From Burkholderia glumae LMG 2196 = ATCC 33617 (GTDB taxonomy: Bacteria; Pseudomonadota; Gammaproteobacteria; Burkholderiales; Burkholderiaceae), in the NCBI RefSeq assembly GCF_000960995.1, contig NZ_CP009434.1, positions 1,488,001 to 1,552,000 of the forward strand: a stretch of DNA of 64,000 bases. The letters run 5' to 3'. Below the pieces are notes generated by a model that was not told where the DNA came from, made no database searches, and saw only the letters and a program-made list of their open reading frames with translations. The position numbers were made by a program, and so were the translations under genes. Shown here piece after piece: positions 1-9,300 of this stretch (its first letter is position 1; every line of letters begins with the position of its first letter).

Positions 1-1328
1 AAGCGGACGCGATCCGCACCGACGCCGCCTGGCTCGACGCCCACTGGATGCCGTTTACCGGCAATCGCCAGTTCAAGCAGGACCCGCGCATCATCGTGGA
101 GGGCAAGGGCGCCTATTACACCGATGCGGCCGGCCGCAAGATCTTCGACGGCCTGTCGGGCCTCTGGTGCTGCGGCCTCGGCCACGGCCGCAGCGAGATC
201 ACCGAGGCGGTCAGCCGCCAGATCGCGAAGCTCGACTACGCGCCGGGCTTCCAGTTCGGCCATCCGCAGTCGTTCGAGCTGGCGAACCGGATCAAGGCGC
301 TGACGCCGGCCGGCCTCGACCACGTGTTCTTCACGAGTTCGGGCTCGGAGGCCGCCGATACCTCGCTGAAGATGGCCCGCGCCTATTGGCGCGCCAAGGG
401 CAAGGGCACCAAGACGCGCCTGATCGGCCGCGAGAAGGGCTACCACGGCGTGAACTTCGGCGGCATCTCGGTGGGCGGGATCGGCGCGAACCGCAAGCTG
501 TTCGGCCAGGGCGTGGACGCCGATTTCCTGCCGCACACGCAGCTCGCGCAGAACCGCTTCTCGCGCGGCCTGCCCGAGCACGGCGTCGAGCTGGCCGACC
601 GGCTGCTCGACCTGATCGCGCTGCACGACGCGTCGAACATCGCCGCGGTGATCGTCGAGCCGTTCTCGGGCTCGGCCGGCGTGGTGGTGCCGCCCAAGGG
701 CTACCTGAAGCGGCTGCGCGAGATCTGCACCGCGCACGACATCCTGCTGATCTTCGACGAGGTGATCACGGGCTTCGGCCGTGCCGGCGCGCTGACGGGC
801 GCCGACGCGTTCGGCGTGATGCCGGACCTGCTCAACTTCGCCAAGCAGGTCACCAACGGCACGCAGCCGCTCGGCGGCGTGGTGGCGACGCGGGAGATCC
901 ACGACACGTTCATGGCCGCGGGCGGCCCGGAATATCTGGTCGAGTTCCCGCACGGCTATACCTACTCGGCGCATCCGGTGGCCTGCGCGGCCGGCAACGC
1001 GGCGCTGGAACTGCTGCGCCGCGAGGACGGGGTGGGCCGCGTGCGTGCGCTCGCGCCGCATTTCGAGAACGCCGTCCACGGCCTGAAAGGCTTGCGCCAC
1101 GTGGCCGACATCCGCAACTTCGGCCTCGCCGCCGGCATCTCGATCGATCCGCTGCCGGGCGAGCCGGCGCGGCGTCCGTTCGAGATCGCGATGCGCTGCT
1201 GGGAGAAGGGCTTCTATGTGCGCTACGGCGGCGACACGATCCAGCTCGCGCCGCCGTTCATCGCCGAGCCGCGCGAGATCGACAGCCTGGTGGGCGCGCT
1301 GGCCGAGGCGCTGAACGCCACGGCCTGA
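1..1328 (+). CDS. Class III omega-amino acid--pyruvate aminotransferase (5' partial)
   Basis: PLP-dependent class III aminotransferase of the beta-alanine/omega-amino acid:pyruvate type, moving an amino group from an omega-amine to pyruvate in the cytoplasm. The reading frame is open from base 3, and residues before the first in-window Met (48) read ..LDAHWMPFTGNRQF, the usual N-terminal motif of this family, so the true start lies upstream of the window. Visible signatures are GLSGLWCCGLGHGR near the N terminus, the cofactor-binding FDEVITGFGR segment, and NFAKQVTNG, whose Lys is the expected Schiff-base residue. The remaining 440 or so codons cover nearly the whole family length. The substrate cannot be fixed from sequence. 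Confidence 0.93.
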   Translation, partial: ADAIRTDAAWLDAHWMPFTGNRQFKQDPRIIVEGKGAYYTDAAGRKIFDGLSGLWCCGLGHGRSEITEAVSRQIAKLDYAPGFQFGHPQSFELANRIKALTPAGLDHVFFTSSGSEAADTSLKMARAYWRAKGKGTKTRLIGREKGYHGVNFGGISVGGIGANRKLFGQGVDADFLPHTQLAQNRFSRGLPEHGVELADRLLDLIALHDASNIAAVIVEPFSGSAGVVVPPKGYLKRLREICTAHDILLIFDEVITGFGRAGALTGADAFGVMPDLLNFAKQVTNGTQPLGGVVATREIHDTFMAAGGPEYLVEFPHGYTYSAHPVACAAGNAALELLRREDGVGRVRALAPHFENAVHGLKGLRHVADIRNFGLAAGISIDPLPGEPARRPFEIAMRCWEKGFYVRYGGDTIQLAPPFIAEPREIDSLVGALAEALNATA

Positions 1329-1499
1329 GCGAGCGCCGACGCTGATTGCCTGGCCCGGCGCTCCGCTCGAGCCGGGGCGCGATGGGCGGCGAGAACGCCG
1401 GCTTGCCGATCCGCTCGCACAAGCAGCCGCCGGCGGCCGTCGCCGCCGAGGATGCGCCGCTTCCCCAGCACCTTGCCAGCCTCGGCTCGAGGCTGGCGT

Positions 1500-1966
1500 T
1501 CAGGCGTTGATCGCGCTCGGCGATGCGCGCCAGCGGGCGCTCGGCGCGCGTGCGGCTTCGGGTTCGGCCCGCGTGCCGATGCACCGGGCCAGCCGCGGCA
1601 CCAGCTTGATGACGCTGGCCGCGGCGCCGATGTCGTTCGAGAGCGGATTGCCGGTTTCCGCAATTTCGCTCGGAAAATATTCGATGCGCCGGACGTCGTG
1701 AATGCCCGACTCAATCGGCTGCTCCAGATAGTATTCGGAAAATAATGCATTCGCCCCGGCAAAGATGATGCCGGGGCACGCGAGAATACGCTGCGCAGCG
1801 TCGATCCATGCGACGAAATATTCAGCATCGGCTGCAATCCGCGCTGCGTAGGCGGTACGGGATTTCCTCTTTGCCGCGTCAGCCGCAATCGTCCAAAACG
1901 CCTTGCCTTTTTGTCACTCGGATCTTGATCGCCTCTCCCGGGCGGTTGCTGAAAATCGGCGGGCAT
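1500..1966 (-). pseudogene. Unrecognised gene with an apparent single frameshift
   Basis: Read from an ATG at 1966 the minus strand gives MPADFQQPPGRGDQDPSDKK, then at an AAAAAGGC run (about 1903-1910) the plausible coding frame moves by one. The following frame runs without a stop to TGA at 1500-1502 and contains well-formed protein-like sequence, e.g. KAFWTIAADAAKRK, AWIDAAQRILACPG and ALFSEYYLEQPIE. Neither frame alone carries a convincing start plus body, so I read it as a roughly 155-residue gene broken by an indel in the A-run. No family is recognised. A chance reading frame remains possible. Confidence 0.35.
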
Positions 1967-2697
1967 GATGAGCCGGTGGCTGAATTCCGGCGGCTCGCCG
2001 ATTCGATTGAATATTCGAGCTTGATGAGCTTTGTGTGCTTCTGCGCAATTCGCTGCCGAATAAATGAATAGGATTGTCCGGGTGGATAAATCCAACAATA
2101 GCGAGGTGATCGAATCGCCGGATATCGAGGCGAAGGCGCCGATTGGCTCGCGGGGCGGCGGCAGGGCCGGCCGGATCGGCGGTTCCTGGTGAATCGCGTC
2201 TGTCGATCCGGTCGGTTCCGGTGGCTCGGGGAATGCGAAACATTCGATATCGGCGAGCATCCCGATTCACGGGCTCCGCGCTTTCCGGCGCATCTCGATC
2301 GAATCATTTTTCACACGTGGTTTCAATCGTGTCAATGATTTGAGGGATTGATGCGAATGCCGCTGCCGTCACGAAACAGCGAAGCTTGATAAAATCGGCC
2401 CGCGATCCGGGCATGCCGCCTCGGCAGGGCCGCTGCGGATCGGGCTGCCCGCATGAGCGGGGCAAGCGATGCAATGGCGCGATAATGGCTCGAGCCAAGG
2501 CATCGAATCGATAAATCGCTTCAATTCGGCGGGTCAGGTGCCGATCAGCGTGCCGCGCCAGGCGAAAGGCGCACCGGTGCCGATTCCGCATTTCGACAAT
2601 TTTAAAAATTCGATGACGCATATGAAATTTTAAATTGCCTTTCAGAGTCCGGGCACGATCTAATGCGCAATCACTACTCCTTGTAAAGAGCGAAAGC
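1967..2697. other. Intergenic stretch without a supported gene
   Basis: About 730 bases between the broken minus-strand frame and the MFS gene. It has patches of lower GC (notably 2270-2400 and 2570-2640). I find no frame with coding character and no clear hairpin terminator. It probably contains the promoter of the MFS gene, but I could not pick out a convincing -35/-10 pair. Confidence 0.4.
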
Positions 2698-3924
2698 ATG
2701 ACGCAATTATCCCGCACGCCCAGCCGCGTGCCCCTGATCCTGACACTGGTGCTGGTCGGTCTGAACCTGCGGCCCTCGATGGCCGCCATCGGCCCGCTGC
2801 TGACCCCGATCCGCCACTCCATCCCGCTCAGCTACACCGTGGTATCGCTGCTGACCATGCTGCCGGTGCTGGCGATGGGCATCGCGATGTTCCGTGGCGC
2901 GCGGCTGGCCGCGCGCTGGGGCGAGCATCGCGTCATCTCGATCGCGCTGCTCGTGATCGGCCTGGCGAGCCTGGCGCGGCTGCATGCGTCCACGGCGCTC
3001 GACCTGATCCTGACCGCCGTGGTGGCAGGCATGGGCATCGCCGTGATCCAATCGGTGATGCCGGGCATCATCAAGAGCCGCTTCCCGAACGCGGTCGCGC
3101 TGCTGATGGGCGTATACGTCACCGCGATCATGGGCGGCGCGGCGCTGGCCGCCTCCACCTCGCCGTTCATCGGTGTCTGGCTGGGCGGCTGGCAGCGCGC
3201 GCTGGCGGCCTGGGCGGCACTGGCCGCCGTGGCGCTGGCGGCGTGGTACGCCATCCGCGGCGACATCGTTGCGTTCGCCGCGGCCGAAACCGGCACGGCG
3301 GGCGCGGCGGTTCAGGACGAGCCGCTGGTGGCGCGACCGCGGGCCTGGCTGCTCGGCATCTTCTTCGGGCTCGGCACGGCGTCCTATACCTGCGTGCTGG
3401 CCTGGCTGCCGCCGTTCTACGTCGAGCAGGGCTGGCCCGACACGCATGCCGGGCTGCTGCTCGCCTACCTGACCGGCATGGAAGTGGTGTCCGGGCTGGT
3501 GATGCCGGCGCTGGCGAGCCGTCACACCGACCGCCGTCCGGTGCTGCTGCTGGTGCTGGCCTCGGTGATCGCCGGTTTCGTCGGCCTGATCCTCGCGCCC
3601 GTCGCCTATCCCGTGGTCTGGGCCGGGTTGCTCGGCATCGGCATCGGCGGCCTGTTCCCGCTCAGCCTGATTGTGGCGATGGACCACATGGATGCGCCGC
3701 GCCGCGCGGGCCAGCTGGCCGCGTTCGTGCAGGGCGTGGGATACCTGATCGCGGCGATGTCGCCGCTGATCGCCGGCTTCATCAAGGATGTCTCGTCGAG
3801 CTTCACCGAGGCCTGGCTGCTGCTGGCCGTCGTGACGGTCGCCATGATGCTGATGGTGCAGCGCTTCCGGCCGGCCGACTATCCACGGCATTTCGCGGTC
3901 CGACCGGCCGCGGCCGAGCGCTAG
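2698..3924 (+). CDS. MFS transporter, CynX/NimT-like
   Basis: Inner-membrane major facilitator protein of 408 residues with about 12 hydrophobic segments. The start MTQLSRTPSRVPLILTLVLV with GLNLRPSMAAIGPLL immediately after is characteristic of the cyanate/nitroimidazole-efflux (CynX/NimT) branch. I chose ATG 2698 rather than the upstream in-frame Met at 2635 because it follows an AAAGAGCG ribosome-binding site and because the upstream residues (Arg-rich) are not part of the family. A short acidic/alanine-rich loop (about residues 190-215) separates the two six-helix halves. The substrate is unknown. Confidence 0.88.
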   Translation: MTQLSRTPSRVPLILTLVLVGLNLRPSMAAIGPLLTPIRHSIPLSYTVVSLLTMLPVLAMGIAMFRGARLAARWGEHRVISIALLVIGLASLARLHASTALDLILTAVVAGMGIAVIQSVMPGIIKSRFPNAVALLMGVYVTAIMGGAALAASTSPFIGVWLGGWQRALAAWAALAAVALAAWYAIRGDIVAFAAAETGTAGAAVQDEPLVARPRAWLLGIFFGLGTASYTCVLAWLPPFYVEQGWPDTHAGLLLAYLTGMEVVSGLVMPALASRHTDRRPVLLLVLASVIAGFVGLILAPVAYPVVWAGLLGIGIGGLFPLSLIVAMDHMDAPRRAGQLAAFVQGVGYLIAAMSPLIAGFIKDVSSSFTEAWLLLAVVTVAMMLMVQRFRPADYPRHFAVRPAAAER

Positions 3925-4110
3925 ACGCAGGCGCGGACCAGCTGCTGGCGCAGCCAGGCGTTGACGGGGTTGGCCCGCCCGCGCCGCGCGCCAGACCAGC
4001 TCAGGCGTGAAAGCGGGCATGCCTTCGGGCACGGGCGGCGCGCCTGATGCGGCACGGCATGCGGCGGCATCCACGCGCGGCCCCGCCGCGGTTGGCGACA
4101 CCCGACCGGC
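3921..4110 (-). pseudogene. Remnant of a LysR-type regulator C terminus
   Basis: On the minus strand, one frame reads PEGMPAFTPELVWRAAR and the adjacent frame continues ANPVNAWLRQQLVRACV and a stop at 3921. Joined at a GCGCGGCGCGGGCGGG stretch these resemble the end of many LysR-family regulators (a hydrophobic VW segment followed by a final helix). No DNA-binding domain lies upstream. This is a remnant identified by eye and could be coincidence. Confidence 0.3.
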
Positions 4111-4315
4111 CAAGCCTGGGCAGGGCGTCGCGCGAGGGTATCCGCGTTTGCCGATAAGCATTCGCGCGACGCAGTCATGACCTTTGCGGGAATCGTTATT
4201 GGAGACGTGGCGGCCGGTTCGATAGATTCGGCGGATGGTCCGGCTTACGGCGGGCAGCGGCCCCCATGAGCCGGTTGCGCATCGCGCGGCCCTTTTTCGA
4301 CCGGAGATATCGAGC

Positions 4316-5725
4316 ATGAGCCACCCCATCCGCTTCAATGCGTTCGAGATGAATTGCGTCGGACATCAGTCGCCGGGGCTCTGGTCGCATCCGCGCGATC
4401 GCTCGTGGCAGTACAAGGACCTCGAATACTGGACCGATCTCGCGAAGACGCTCGAGAAGGGAATCTTCGACGGCATCTTCATCGCCGACGTGATCGGCTA
4501 CTACGACGTCTATCACGGCAGCAGCCACCATGCCCTGCATCAGGGCGTGCAGATTCCCGTCAACGATCCGCTGCAGCTCGCCGCGCCGATCGCGCTCGCC
4601 ACCGAGCACCTCGGCATCGGCATCACCGCCTCCACCTCCTTCGAGCATCCGTACACGTTCGCGCGCCGGCTTTCCACCGCCGATCACCACACGAAGGGCC
4701 GGGTCGGCTGGAACATCGTCACGTCGTATCTGGAGAGCGGCGCGCGCAATGTCGGCCAGGCCGGGCTCGCGGATCACACCAACCGCTATGAGATCGCCGC
4801 CGAGTATCTGGAGGTGCTGTACAAGCTGTTCGAGGGGAGCTGGGAGGACGGCGCCGTGCTGCGCGACCGCGAGCGCAGGATCTTCGCCGATCCTGCGAAA
4901 ATCCACGAGATCCGCCACCACGGCAGGCACTTCGAGGTGCCCGGCTACCACCTCTGCGAGCCGTCGCCGCAGCGCACGCCGGTGCTGTATCAGGCCGGTG
5001 CCTCCGGGGCCGGCAAGGCGTTCGCGGCGCAGCACGCGGAGTGCGTGTTCGTCGCCGCGCCCACGCGCGCCACGCTGCGCGACTACGTGGCCGACATCCG
5101 CCGGCGCGCGGCAGAGGCCGGGCGCGACGCGCACAAGCTGCTGATCTACACGCTGGTGACGATCGTGGTCGATGAAACCGACCAGAAAGCGCAGGCCAAG
5201 TTCGACGACTACCTGCGGCACGTGTCCTACGATGGCTCGCTGGTGCTGATGTCGGGCTGGACCGGCATCGACTTCGGCCAGTACGCACCGACCGATCTGG
5301 TGCGCCATGTCGAGACCAACGCGATCGTGTCGGCCGTCGAGCACCTGGCCGGCGGCGACCGGCGCTGGACCATCGACGAGCTGGCGCGTTTCGGCGGCGT
5401 GGGCGGCCTGGGTCCGGTGTTCGTCGGCTCGCCCGCGACGGTCGCGGACATTCTGCAGGAATGGCGCGAACACACCGGCGTGGACGGCTTCAATCTCGCC
5501 TACGCGCTCGCGCACGAGACCTTCGAGGACGTCGTCGAATATCTGGTGCCCGAATTGCAGCGGCGCGGCGCCTATCCGACCGCCTACCGGCCCGGCACGC
5601 TGCGCGAAAAGCTGTTCGGCGAGGGACCGCGCCTGGGCGGGACCCATCCCGGCGCCGCGTATCGCGACTTGTCGCGCTTCACGCGCGGCGCGCCGACCCC
5701 GGCGGCGGAAGCCACGCCCGCCTGA
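4316..5725 (+). CDS. FMN-dependent monooxygenase, NtaA/SnaA/DszA family
   Basis: Luciferase-like (TIM-barrel) flavin-dependent monooxygenase of 469 residues that would use FMNH2 from a partner reductase to oxidise a small carbon, nitrogen or sulfur compound. Family signatures are SPGLWSHPRDRS near the N terminus, FIADVIGYYDVY, ASTSFEHPYTFARR, GWNIVTSYLESGARN and PVLYQAGASGAG. The ATG at 4316 is chosen over an upstream in-frame Met at 4235 because the protein MSHPIRFNAFEMN matches the family start and is preceded by GGAGATATCGAGC. No flavin reductase is adjacent. Members act on nitrilotriacetate, EDTA, dibenzothiophene sulfone or pristinamycin precursors, so the substrate is open. Confidence 0.9.
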   Translation: MSHPIRFNAFEMNCVGHQSPGLWSHPRDRSWQYKDLEYWTDLAKTLEKGIFDGIFIADVIGYYDVYHGSSHHALHQGVQIPVNDPLQLAAPIALATEHLGIGITASTSFEHPYTFARRLSTADHHTKGRVGWNIVTSYLESGARNVGQAGLADHTNRYEIAAEYLEVLYKLFEGSWEDGAVLRDRERRIFADPAKIHEIRHHGRHFEVPGYHLCEPSPQRTPVLYQAGASGAGKAFAAQHAECVFVAAPTRATLRDYVADIRRRAAEAGRDAHKLLIYTLVTIVVDETDQKAQAKFDDYLRHVSYDGSLVLMSGWTGIDFGQYAPTDLVRHVETNAIVSAVEHLAGGDRRWTIDELARFGGVGGLGPVFVGSPATVADILQEWREHTGVDGFNLAYALAHETFEDVVEYLVPELQRRGAYPTAYRPGTLREKLFGEGPRLGGTHPGAAYRDLSRFTRGAPTPAAEATPA

Positions 5726-5773
5726 CCCGCATCGGGCCGCTGCCCGCGCCGCGCGGGTAACTGCACGGCGATG

Positions 5774-5809
5774 AAAAACCCGGCCCACGACGACATGCCA
5801 TGGGCCGGG
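5774..5809 (-). terminator. Rho-independent terminator of the small gene
   Basis: On the minus strand a 9-bp perfect stem (CCCGGCCCA at 5801-5809 pairing with 5779-5787, 13-nt loop) is followed by TTTTTCAT. It lies 22 bases past the stop of the small gene at 5831-6019. The T run is only on the minus side, so it terminates that strand. Confidence 0.75.
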
Positions 5810-5830
5810 CGGGATGGTGCCGGCAGGGCT

Positions 5831-6019
5831 TCAGCTACGGCGATCGCGGCGCGCGGCGGCTTGCACCGGGCCGCGTGCGTAGCTCGTCGCCGCCTTCAGT
5901 TGCAGCTGCGACTGGAGTTCGAACAGGGCCCACACGTTGCGCATGACGGCGCCGATTTTCGACAGTAACGAGGGCGAGGATTGACGCGAGGCGGCTTGGG
6001 TTTGGCGAAGGTTCGACAT
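5831..6019 (-). CDS. Small hypothetical protein, 62 residues
   Basis: Short protein beginning MSNLRQTQAASRQSSPSLLS, with an amphipathic or hydrophobic centre (IGAVMRNVWALFELQ) and a basic tail ending ARRDRRS. No signal peptide. I do not recognise the family. That it is a real gene is supported by a near-consensus sigma-70 promoter 48 bases upstream and a rho-independent terminator just downstream, giving a monocistronic unit of about 290 nt. Function unknown. Confidence 0.65.
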   Translation of the reverse strand: MSNLRQTQAASRQSSPSLLSKIGAVMRNVWALFELQSQLQLKAATSYARGPVQAAARRDRRS

Positions 6020-6066
6020 GGTCGTGTACGGAAGTGAACTAGGGTTGTTTCCTAAGTGTTAACCCT

Positions 6067-6095
6067 AATCTAGACCTCGACCTGCCGAATGTCAA
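6067..6095 (-). promoter_or_regulatory. Sigma-70-type promoter for the small gene
   Basis: Minus strand: -35 TTGACA (6090-6095), 17-bp spacer, -10 TAGATT (6067-6072). Downstream, AGGGTT and AACCCT form a 6-bp inverted repeat with a 14-base spacer across the likely 5' leader (about 6041-6066). The -35 is perfect consensus and the spacing ideal. Confidence 0.7.
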
Positions 6096-6109
6096 AAGAT
6101 TTCTCCTGA

Positions 6110-6586
6110 AGCCGCGAGGCGGCCGCCGAACCGTTGCGAAAACGCCGCGCCCGATGTCCGTGCCCCATGCCTGCTCCCGATACCCGCGCCGTTCGGTGTT
6201 CCGTGCCGGCCCCGGCGGGCGCGTATTCGGTCCGCTCCGTTCCGGCCGTTGCGCAACCCGTCCCATCGCAGGCTGGCGGCCACCGGCGAGACGCGGCTGC
6301 CGCGCCGCAGATTCGTAGCCCAGCCGCAAAGGCGTGCGGCCGGCTCGGGCACCCACGCGCCGCCCGGGTTCGGCAGCGACGCGAGCGTCATGATCTTCCA
6401 GTCGTGCGTGAAGCGCCGCTTGGCCGCCGAGTGGACCCTGTCTTGCGCGAGCCCATCGAGCCGCGTGAAACAGGTGTCGAGCCGGATCGTCGCCGTGCCA
6501 TAGGATGAGCGGATTCGCCTCGCGCGGGCCGGGGCCGTTGCGATAGAAGTCTGGTGGTCCCGCCTCGGCGGCCGGCGCGGCGACGC
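6110..6586 (-). other. Stretch with a possible degraded minus-strand gene
   Basis: One minus-strand frame carries protein-like sequence such as YGTATIRLDTCFTRLDGLAQ and AAKRRFTHDWKIMTLASLPN between about 6520 and 6350. It lacks a start with a ribosome-binding site and ends just before the promoter at 6095. I do not recognise it and regard it as a likely remnant. Confidence 0.25.
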
Positions 6587-6784
6587 TCAGCTGCCGAAAT
6601 AGATGTTGCAAAAGCTGGCCGGGCCGACGCAGGCGTCGGGATTCCGGGCCGCCGCCGGACGCGGCGATTGCGAGGCGTGGGCCTTCGGTGCCGGCTGGTC
6701 GGCGCCGCCGGTGGCGGCCTGGGCCTGGGCGAGGCCGGCGGTGGAAACGAGCAGGGCGGCCAGCGCGAGTTGCAGCGATTTCAT
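6587..6784 (-). CDS. Small secreted protein, 65 residues
   Basis: Starts MKSLQLALAALLVSTAGLAQ, a classic Sec signal peptide with cleavage expected after AQAQA. The mature part is about 42 residues, Pro/Ala-rich, and ends NPDACVGPASFCNIYFGS, with two cysteines that could form a disulfide in the periplasm. ATG 6784 is favoured over the longer frame from 6832 because it is preceded by GAGGAAATT and puts the signal peptide at the N terminus. Function unknown. Confidence 0.7.
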   Translation of the reverse strand: MKSLQLALAALLVSTAGLAQAQAATGGADQPAPKAHASQSPRPAAARNPDACVGPASFCNIYFGS

Positions 6785-6855
6785 GTCGAATTTCCTCAGT
6801 GAGTGCCGTTGTCGTTGCAGCGGTGTCGTCACTCTAGGAGCGCGGCCTCGATCGA

Positions 6856-7152
6856 TTAAGCCGTTGCGATGGTTAGCATCTTTCCATTTTCGCGAGGGAT
6901 CGGCGTGGCGCCCTTGCGGTCAGCCAGGGCGGCGCCGTGCGCGAACGAACGGGCGTCGTGCTCGAGCAACGCGCTGCGCACGAAATGCAGGCCGGCCAGC
7001 ACGCGCCGCATCGGCAGGCGCTGTTCGGGCGCCGCTTCCCAGGCGGTCCTCGTGCGCTGGATCGCACGGGTCGCCAATTCGACAGACCGTTGCGCGCGCA
7101 ACAGCCTGGCCAGCGCGGGTGCCTCGAACAGCCCGGCCAGCAGGCGCAGCAT
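6856..7152 (-). CDS. Unrecognised reading frame, possibly truncated by the adjacent IS
   Basis: A 98-residue frame (MLRLLAGLFEAPALARLLRA...) with helical, leucine- and arginine-rich composition. The frame extends upstream of this Met to a stop near 7224 without another ATG; an overlapping frame begins GTG ACC GAC CTG. The insertion sequence at 7292 lies just upstream of the likely 5' region, so the gene may be an interrupted remnant. No family is recognised. Confidence 0.35.
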   Translation of the reverse strand: MLRLLAGLFEAPALARLLRAQRSVELATRAIQRTRTAWEAAPEQRLPMRRVLAGLHFVRSALLEHDARSFAHGAALADRKGATPIPRENGKMLTIATA

Positions 7153-7291
7153 GGCGCGCAGCGGAACCCGCCAGCGCGCCTCGCCCGCCGCCGGCGAGCG
7201 GCTGGAGTTCGCCGCGCAGGTCGGTCACGGCGTGGCCGATCCGGCAACTCGGCCGGCTCGGCTTTCGGCCTGCCAGGCATATGTTCTCTTA

Positions 7292-8205
7292 GAGGCCAGT
7301 TCAAAAACCCTGCTCAGCTCGTCTGAAGATGTTCCAACAGATGATCGAGCAGCCAAGTTTGAGGAATGCTTCGTGAATGTAGGCACTTCGCTCGAAGCGA
7401 GTGCGTAGGCGCCGGAAATTGTGGAGCCAGGAATGCGTACGTTCGACCACCCAACGATACTTGCCCAGACCACTGCCATGCTCGGTCCGGCGCTTGGCGA
7501 TCACGGGCTTGATACCGCGTTCGCGCAACGCGCGACGATGTCGGGTGGAATCGTAGCCGCGATCGGCGTAGACGACGCCGGGCTTCTGAAGCGGTCGGCC
7601 ACGAACGCCGCGAATGGGTGGAATCGCATCAACGAGCGGCAGCAACTGCGTGACGTCGTTGGTGTTCGCGCCAGTCAGGATCGCAACGAGAGGAACGCCG
7701 TTGGCGTCTACGAGGACGTGGTGCTTGGAACCGGGTCGCGCGCGATCGGTGGGGTTCGGGCCAGTTTTTCGCCCGCCCCAACGGCGCGCACGGACGACGA
7801 ATCGACCGCAGCGTATGACAGATCGATTTGGCCGGCCGCACGCAACTTGTCGAGTAGCAACTCGTGCAGTTGGTCCCATACACCAGCCTTTTGCCAGTCG
7901 CTCAATCGCCGCCAGCATGTGGCGCCCGAGCCAAAGCCCAGACGAGTCGGCAAGTGGTTCCAACGAATTCCCGTTTTGAACACGAACAGGATGCCGTTGA
8001 GAGCCGCACGGTCGGACACGCGCGGGCGACCAGGATCGCTCTTCGCTCGAAGCTTCGCAGGTGGCAGCAATGGTTCGATCAGTATCCACAGTTCGTCGTC
8101 AATGATTGGCGCTTCCATCCTTGGACTTCCGTTGTTCTGATGCCCAAGGTTAACAGCTTGCCGAGGAAGTAAACAGCCCCTCTCGGGAGTTTTTGAACTG
8201 GCCTC
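7292..8205. mobile_element. IS5-family (IS427-like) insertion sequence, complete copy, 914 bp
   Basis: Bounded by terminal inverted repeats GAGGCCAGTTCAAAAAC (left) and its complement at the right end, and flanked by the direct repeat TTA (7289-7291 and 8206-8208), the target duplication typical of this group. A nearly identical second full copy of exactly the same length lies at 36658-37571, and a 112-bp left-end fragment at 35507-35618. It carries one frameshifted transposase on the minus strand. Confidence 0.92.
7301..8118 (-). CDS. IS5-family transposase (two frames joined by -1 frameshift)
   Basis: The first frame (8118-7708) starts MEAPIIDDELWILIEPLLPP and contains the first catalytic Asp in AAVDSSSVRA. 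The second frame, ending at 7301, has YADRGYDS (second Asp) and VVERTHSW (Glu), completing a DDE triad. The junction is a GGGCGAAAAACTGG run at which a -1 slip joins ..GAGEK to TGPNPTDRARPG. This is programmed frameshifting as known for the IS427 group, not damage, because the second copy of the element has the same arrangement. Confidence 0.9.
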
Positions 8206-8208
8206 TTA

Positions 8209-8526
8209 GGAACCAGCATCTGCCTCGACCACGAAATTGCGGACGAGCCCTCGGTTTCATCACCTTGTCTACTCGGTCATACCCGCCAACGTGACAGCGC
8301 CCCGTCGGGTTCTCTTCCTCATCTTCCGGGTTCCTTTGCCGGCATTGTCACTGGCCCAGGCCCCGGTTGCGCCGCTTATCCGACTGTCCGAATTCGCGCA
8401 ACCACCTCTGAGGTCGCCACTGAAAAAAACTTTTCGATGACTTAAGTTTTTGCTCGACCGTCCGTTAGTAAAGACGTAACGCCGACGCCTTGTGTCAGCT
8501 CAATCGGAAAAAGATTCAGGATTATC
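8209..8526. other. Intergenic stretch upstream of the membrane cassette
   Basis: About 320 bases between the insertion sequence and the next gene. I see no coding frame. The last 100 bases are A/T-richer (around 8425-8475) and probably hold the promoter of the three-gene cassette that follows, but no clear -35/-10 pair stands out. Confidence 0.4.
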
Positions 8527-9300
8527 ATGAAAAAGGCAGTATTCGCCGACGCTGTCGGCGGCGTCGTACTTACCGTGTTCGTCACGGCTGTGCTGACCAT
8601 GCTGCACGCGCAGGTGGGCGGTAACCACGGAATCGTGAACTTTCTGGGCAGCGCAGAGTTGCCCATCGTCGCGTCCGTGCTGATGCTTGACTCGTTGCGC
8701 GAAGCGATTGGCTCCATCTACGAAGGCGAGCATCGGCAAAACATCTTTGTAGCCGGCATCATTCTGTTCGTCGTGGCGCTGCTTCTTGCGTCCAAGGGCG
8801 TTGATATCGAAGTCGCGCGTCATCATGCGCTCGAAAGCGCGGTGTCCTCCGCGAGCAGCTTGCAGGGCGCGACCGTCTCCCCCAACTGGTTGCACGGCGC
8901 GGTAGCGGCGTTGCCGCTACCCGCCTGGCTCGTGCCCGCCAATGTGCTCGTGTGGGTCGCGGCGATCGTGGTGTCGGTCTGGAACCGCGCGCTTGCGATC
9001 GGTGAGAAGGCGCGCTCGATATCCACTGAAAACGTTCATGCCTTCATCCGTCTGCTCGACGAAAGCCGTAGCGGCGATGCGGTCGTCGCATCGCTGTTGG
9101 AAGACGAGCGCTGCATCCGCGCGCAACTGGAAAGCGCGGCCGCCGCGAACGATCCAAAGTACCTGCGCGCCGCGCGCCTCCGCCATGTCCGCGCCATCGA
9201 GGCGCTAAAGATGTGTCTGCGTCGCACGATGCTCGATGATACGTCCGACGAGCAGGGCGTTCCGCCTCATGCTTTAGCCGATAGCGTTACAAGAAAATGA
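8527..9300 (+). CDS. Membrane protein of unknown function, 257 residues
   Basis: Begins MKKAVFADAVGGVVLTVFVT. Hydrophobic segments lie at about residues 10-30, 40-60, 73-92 and 130-158, followed by a soluble, helical C-terminal part (about 160-257) rich in Arg, Glu and Ala that probably faces the cytoplasm. The stop codon overlaps the start of the next gene (ATGA at 9297-9300), so the two are translationally coupled. I do not recognise the family. Together with the two following membrane genes it forms a compact cassette between mobile elements. Confidence 0.8.
   Translation: MKKAVFADAVGGVVLTVFVTAVLTMLHAQVGGNHGIVNFLGSAELPIVASVLMLDSLREAIGSIYEGEHRQNIFVAGIILFVVALLLASKGVDIEVARHHALESAVSSASSLQGATVSPNWLHGAVAALPLPAWLVPANVLVWVAAIVVSVWNRALAIGEKARSISTENVHAFIRLLDESRSGDAVVASLLEDERCIRAQLESAAAANDPKYLRAARLRHVRAIEALKMCLRRTMLDDTSDEQGVPPHALADSVTRK

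Noticed and set aside
2707..4338. Minus-strand open frame of 543 codons across the MFS gene
   Set aside because: It is antisense to membrane helices; its Gln/His/Arg-rich composition is the mirror of hydrophobic codons.
7301..8118. Transposase frameshift as gene damage
   Set aside because: The second full copy has the same two-frame layout with a slip-prone A run, so it is the programmed -1 frameshift of this IS group.
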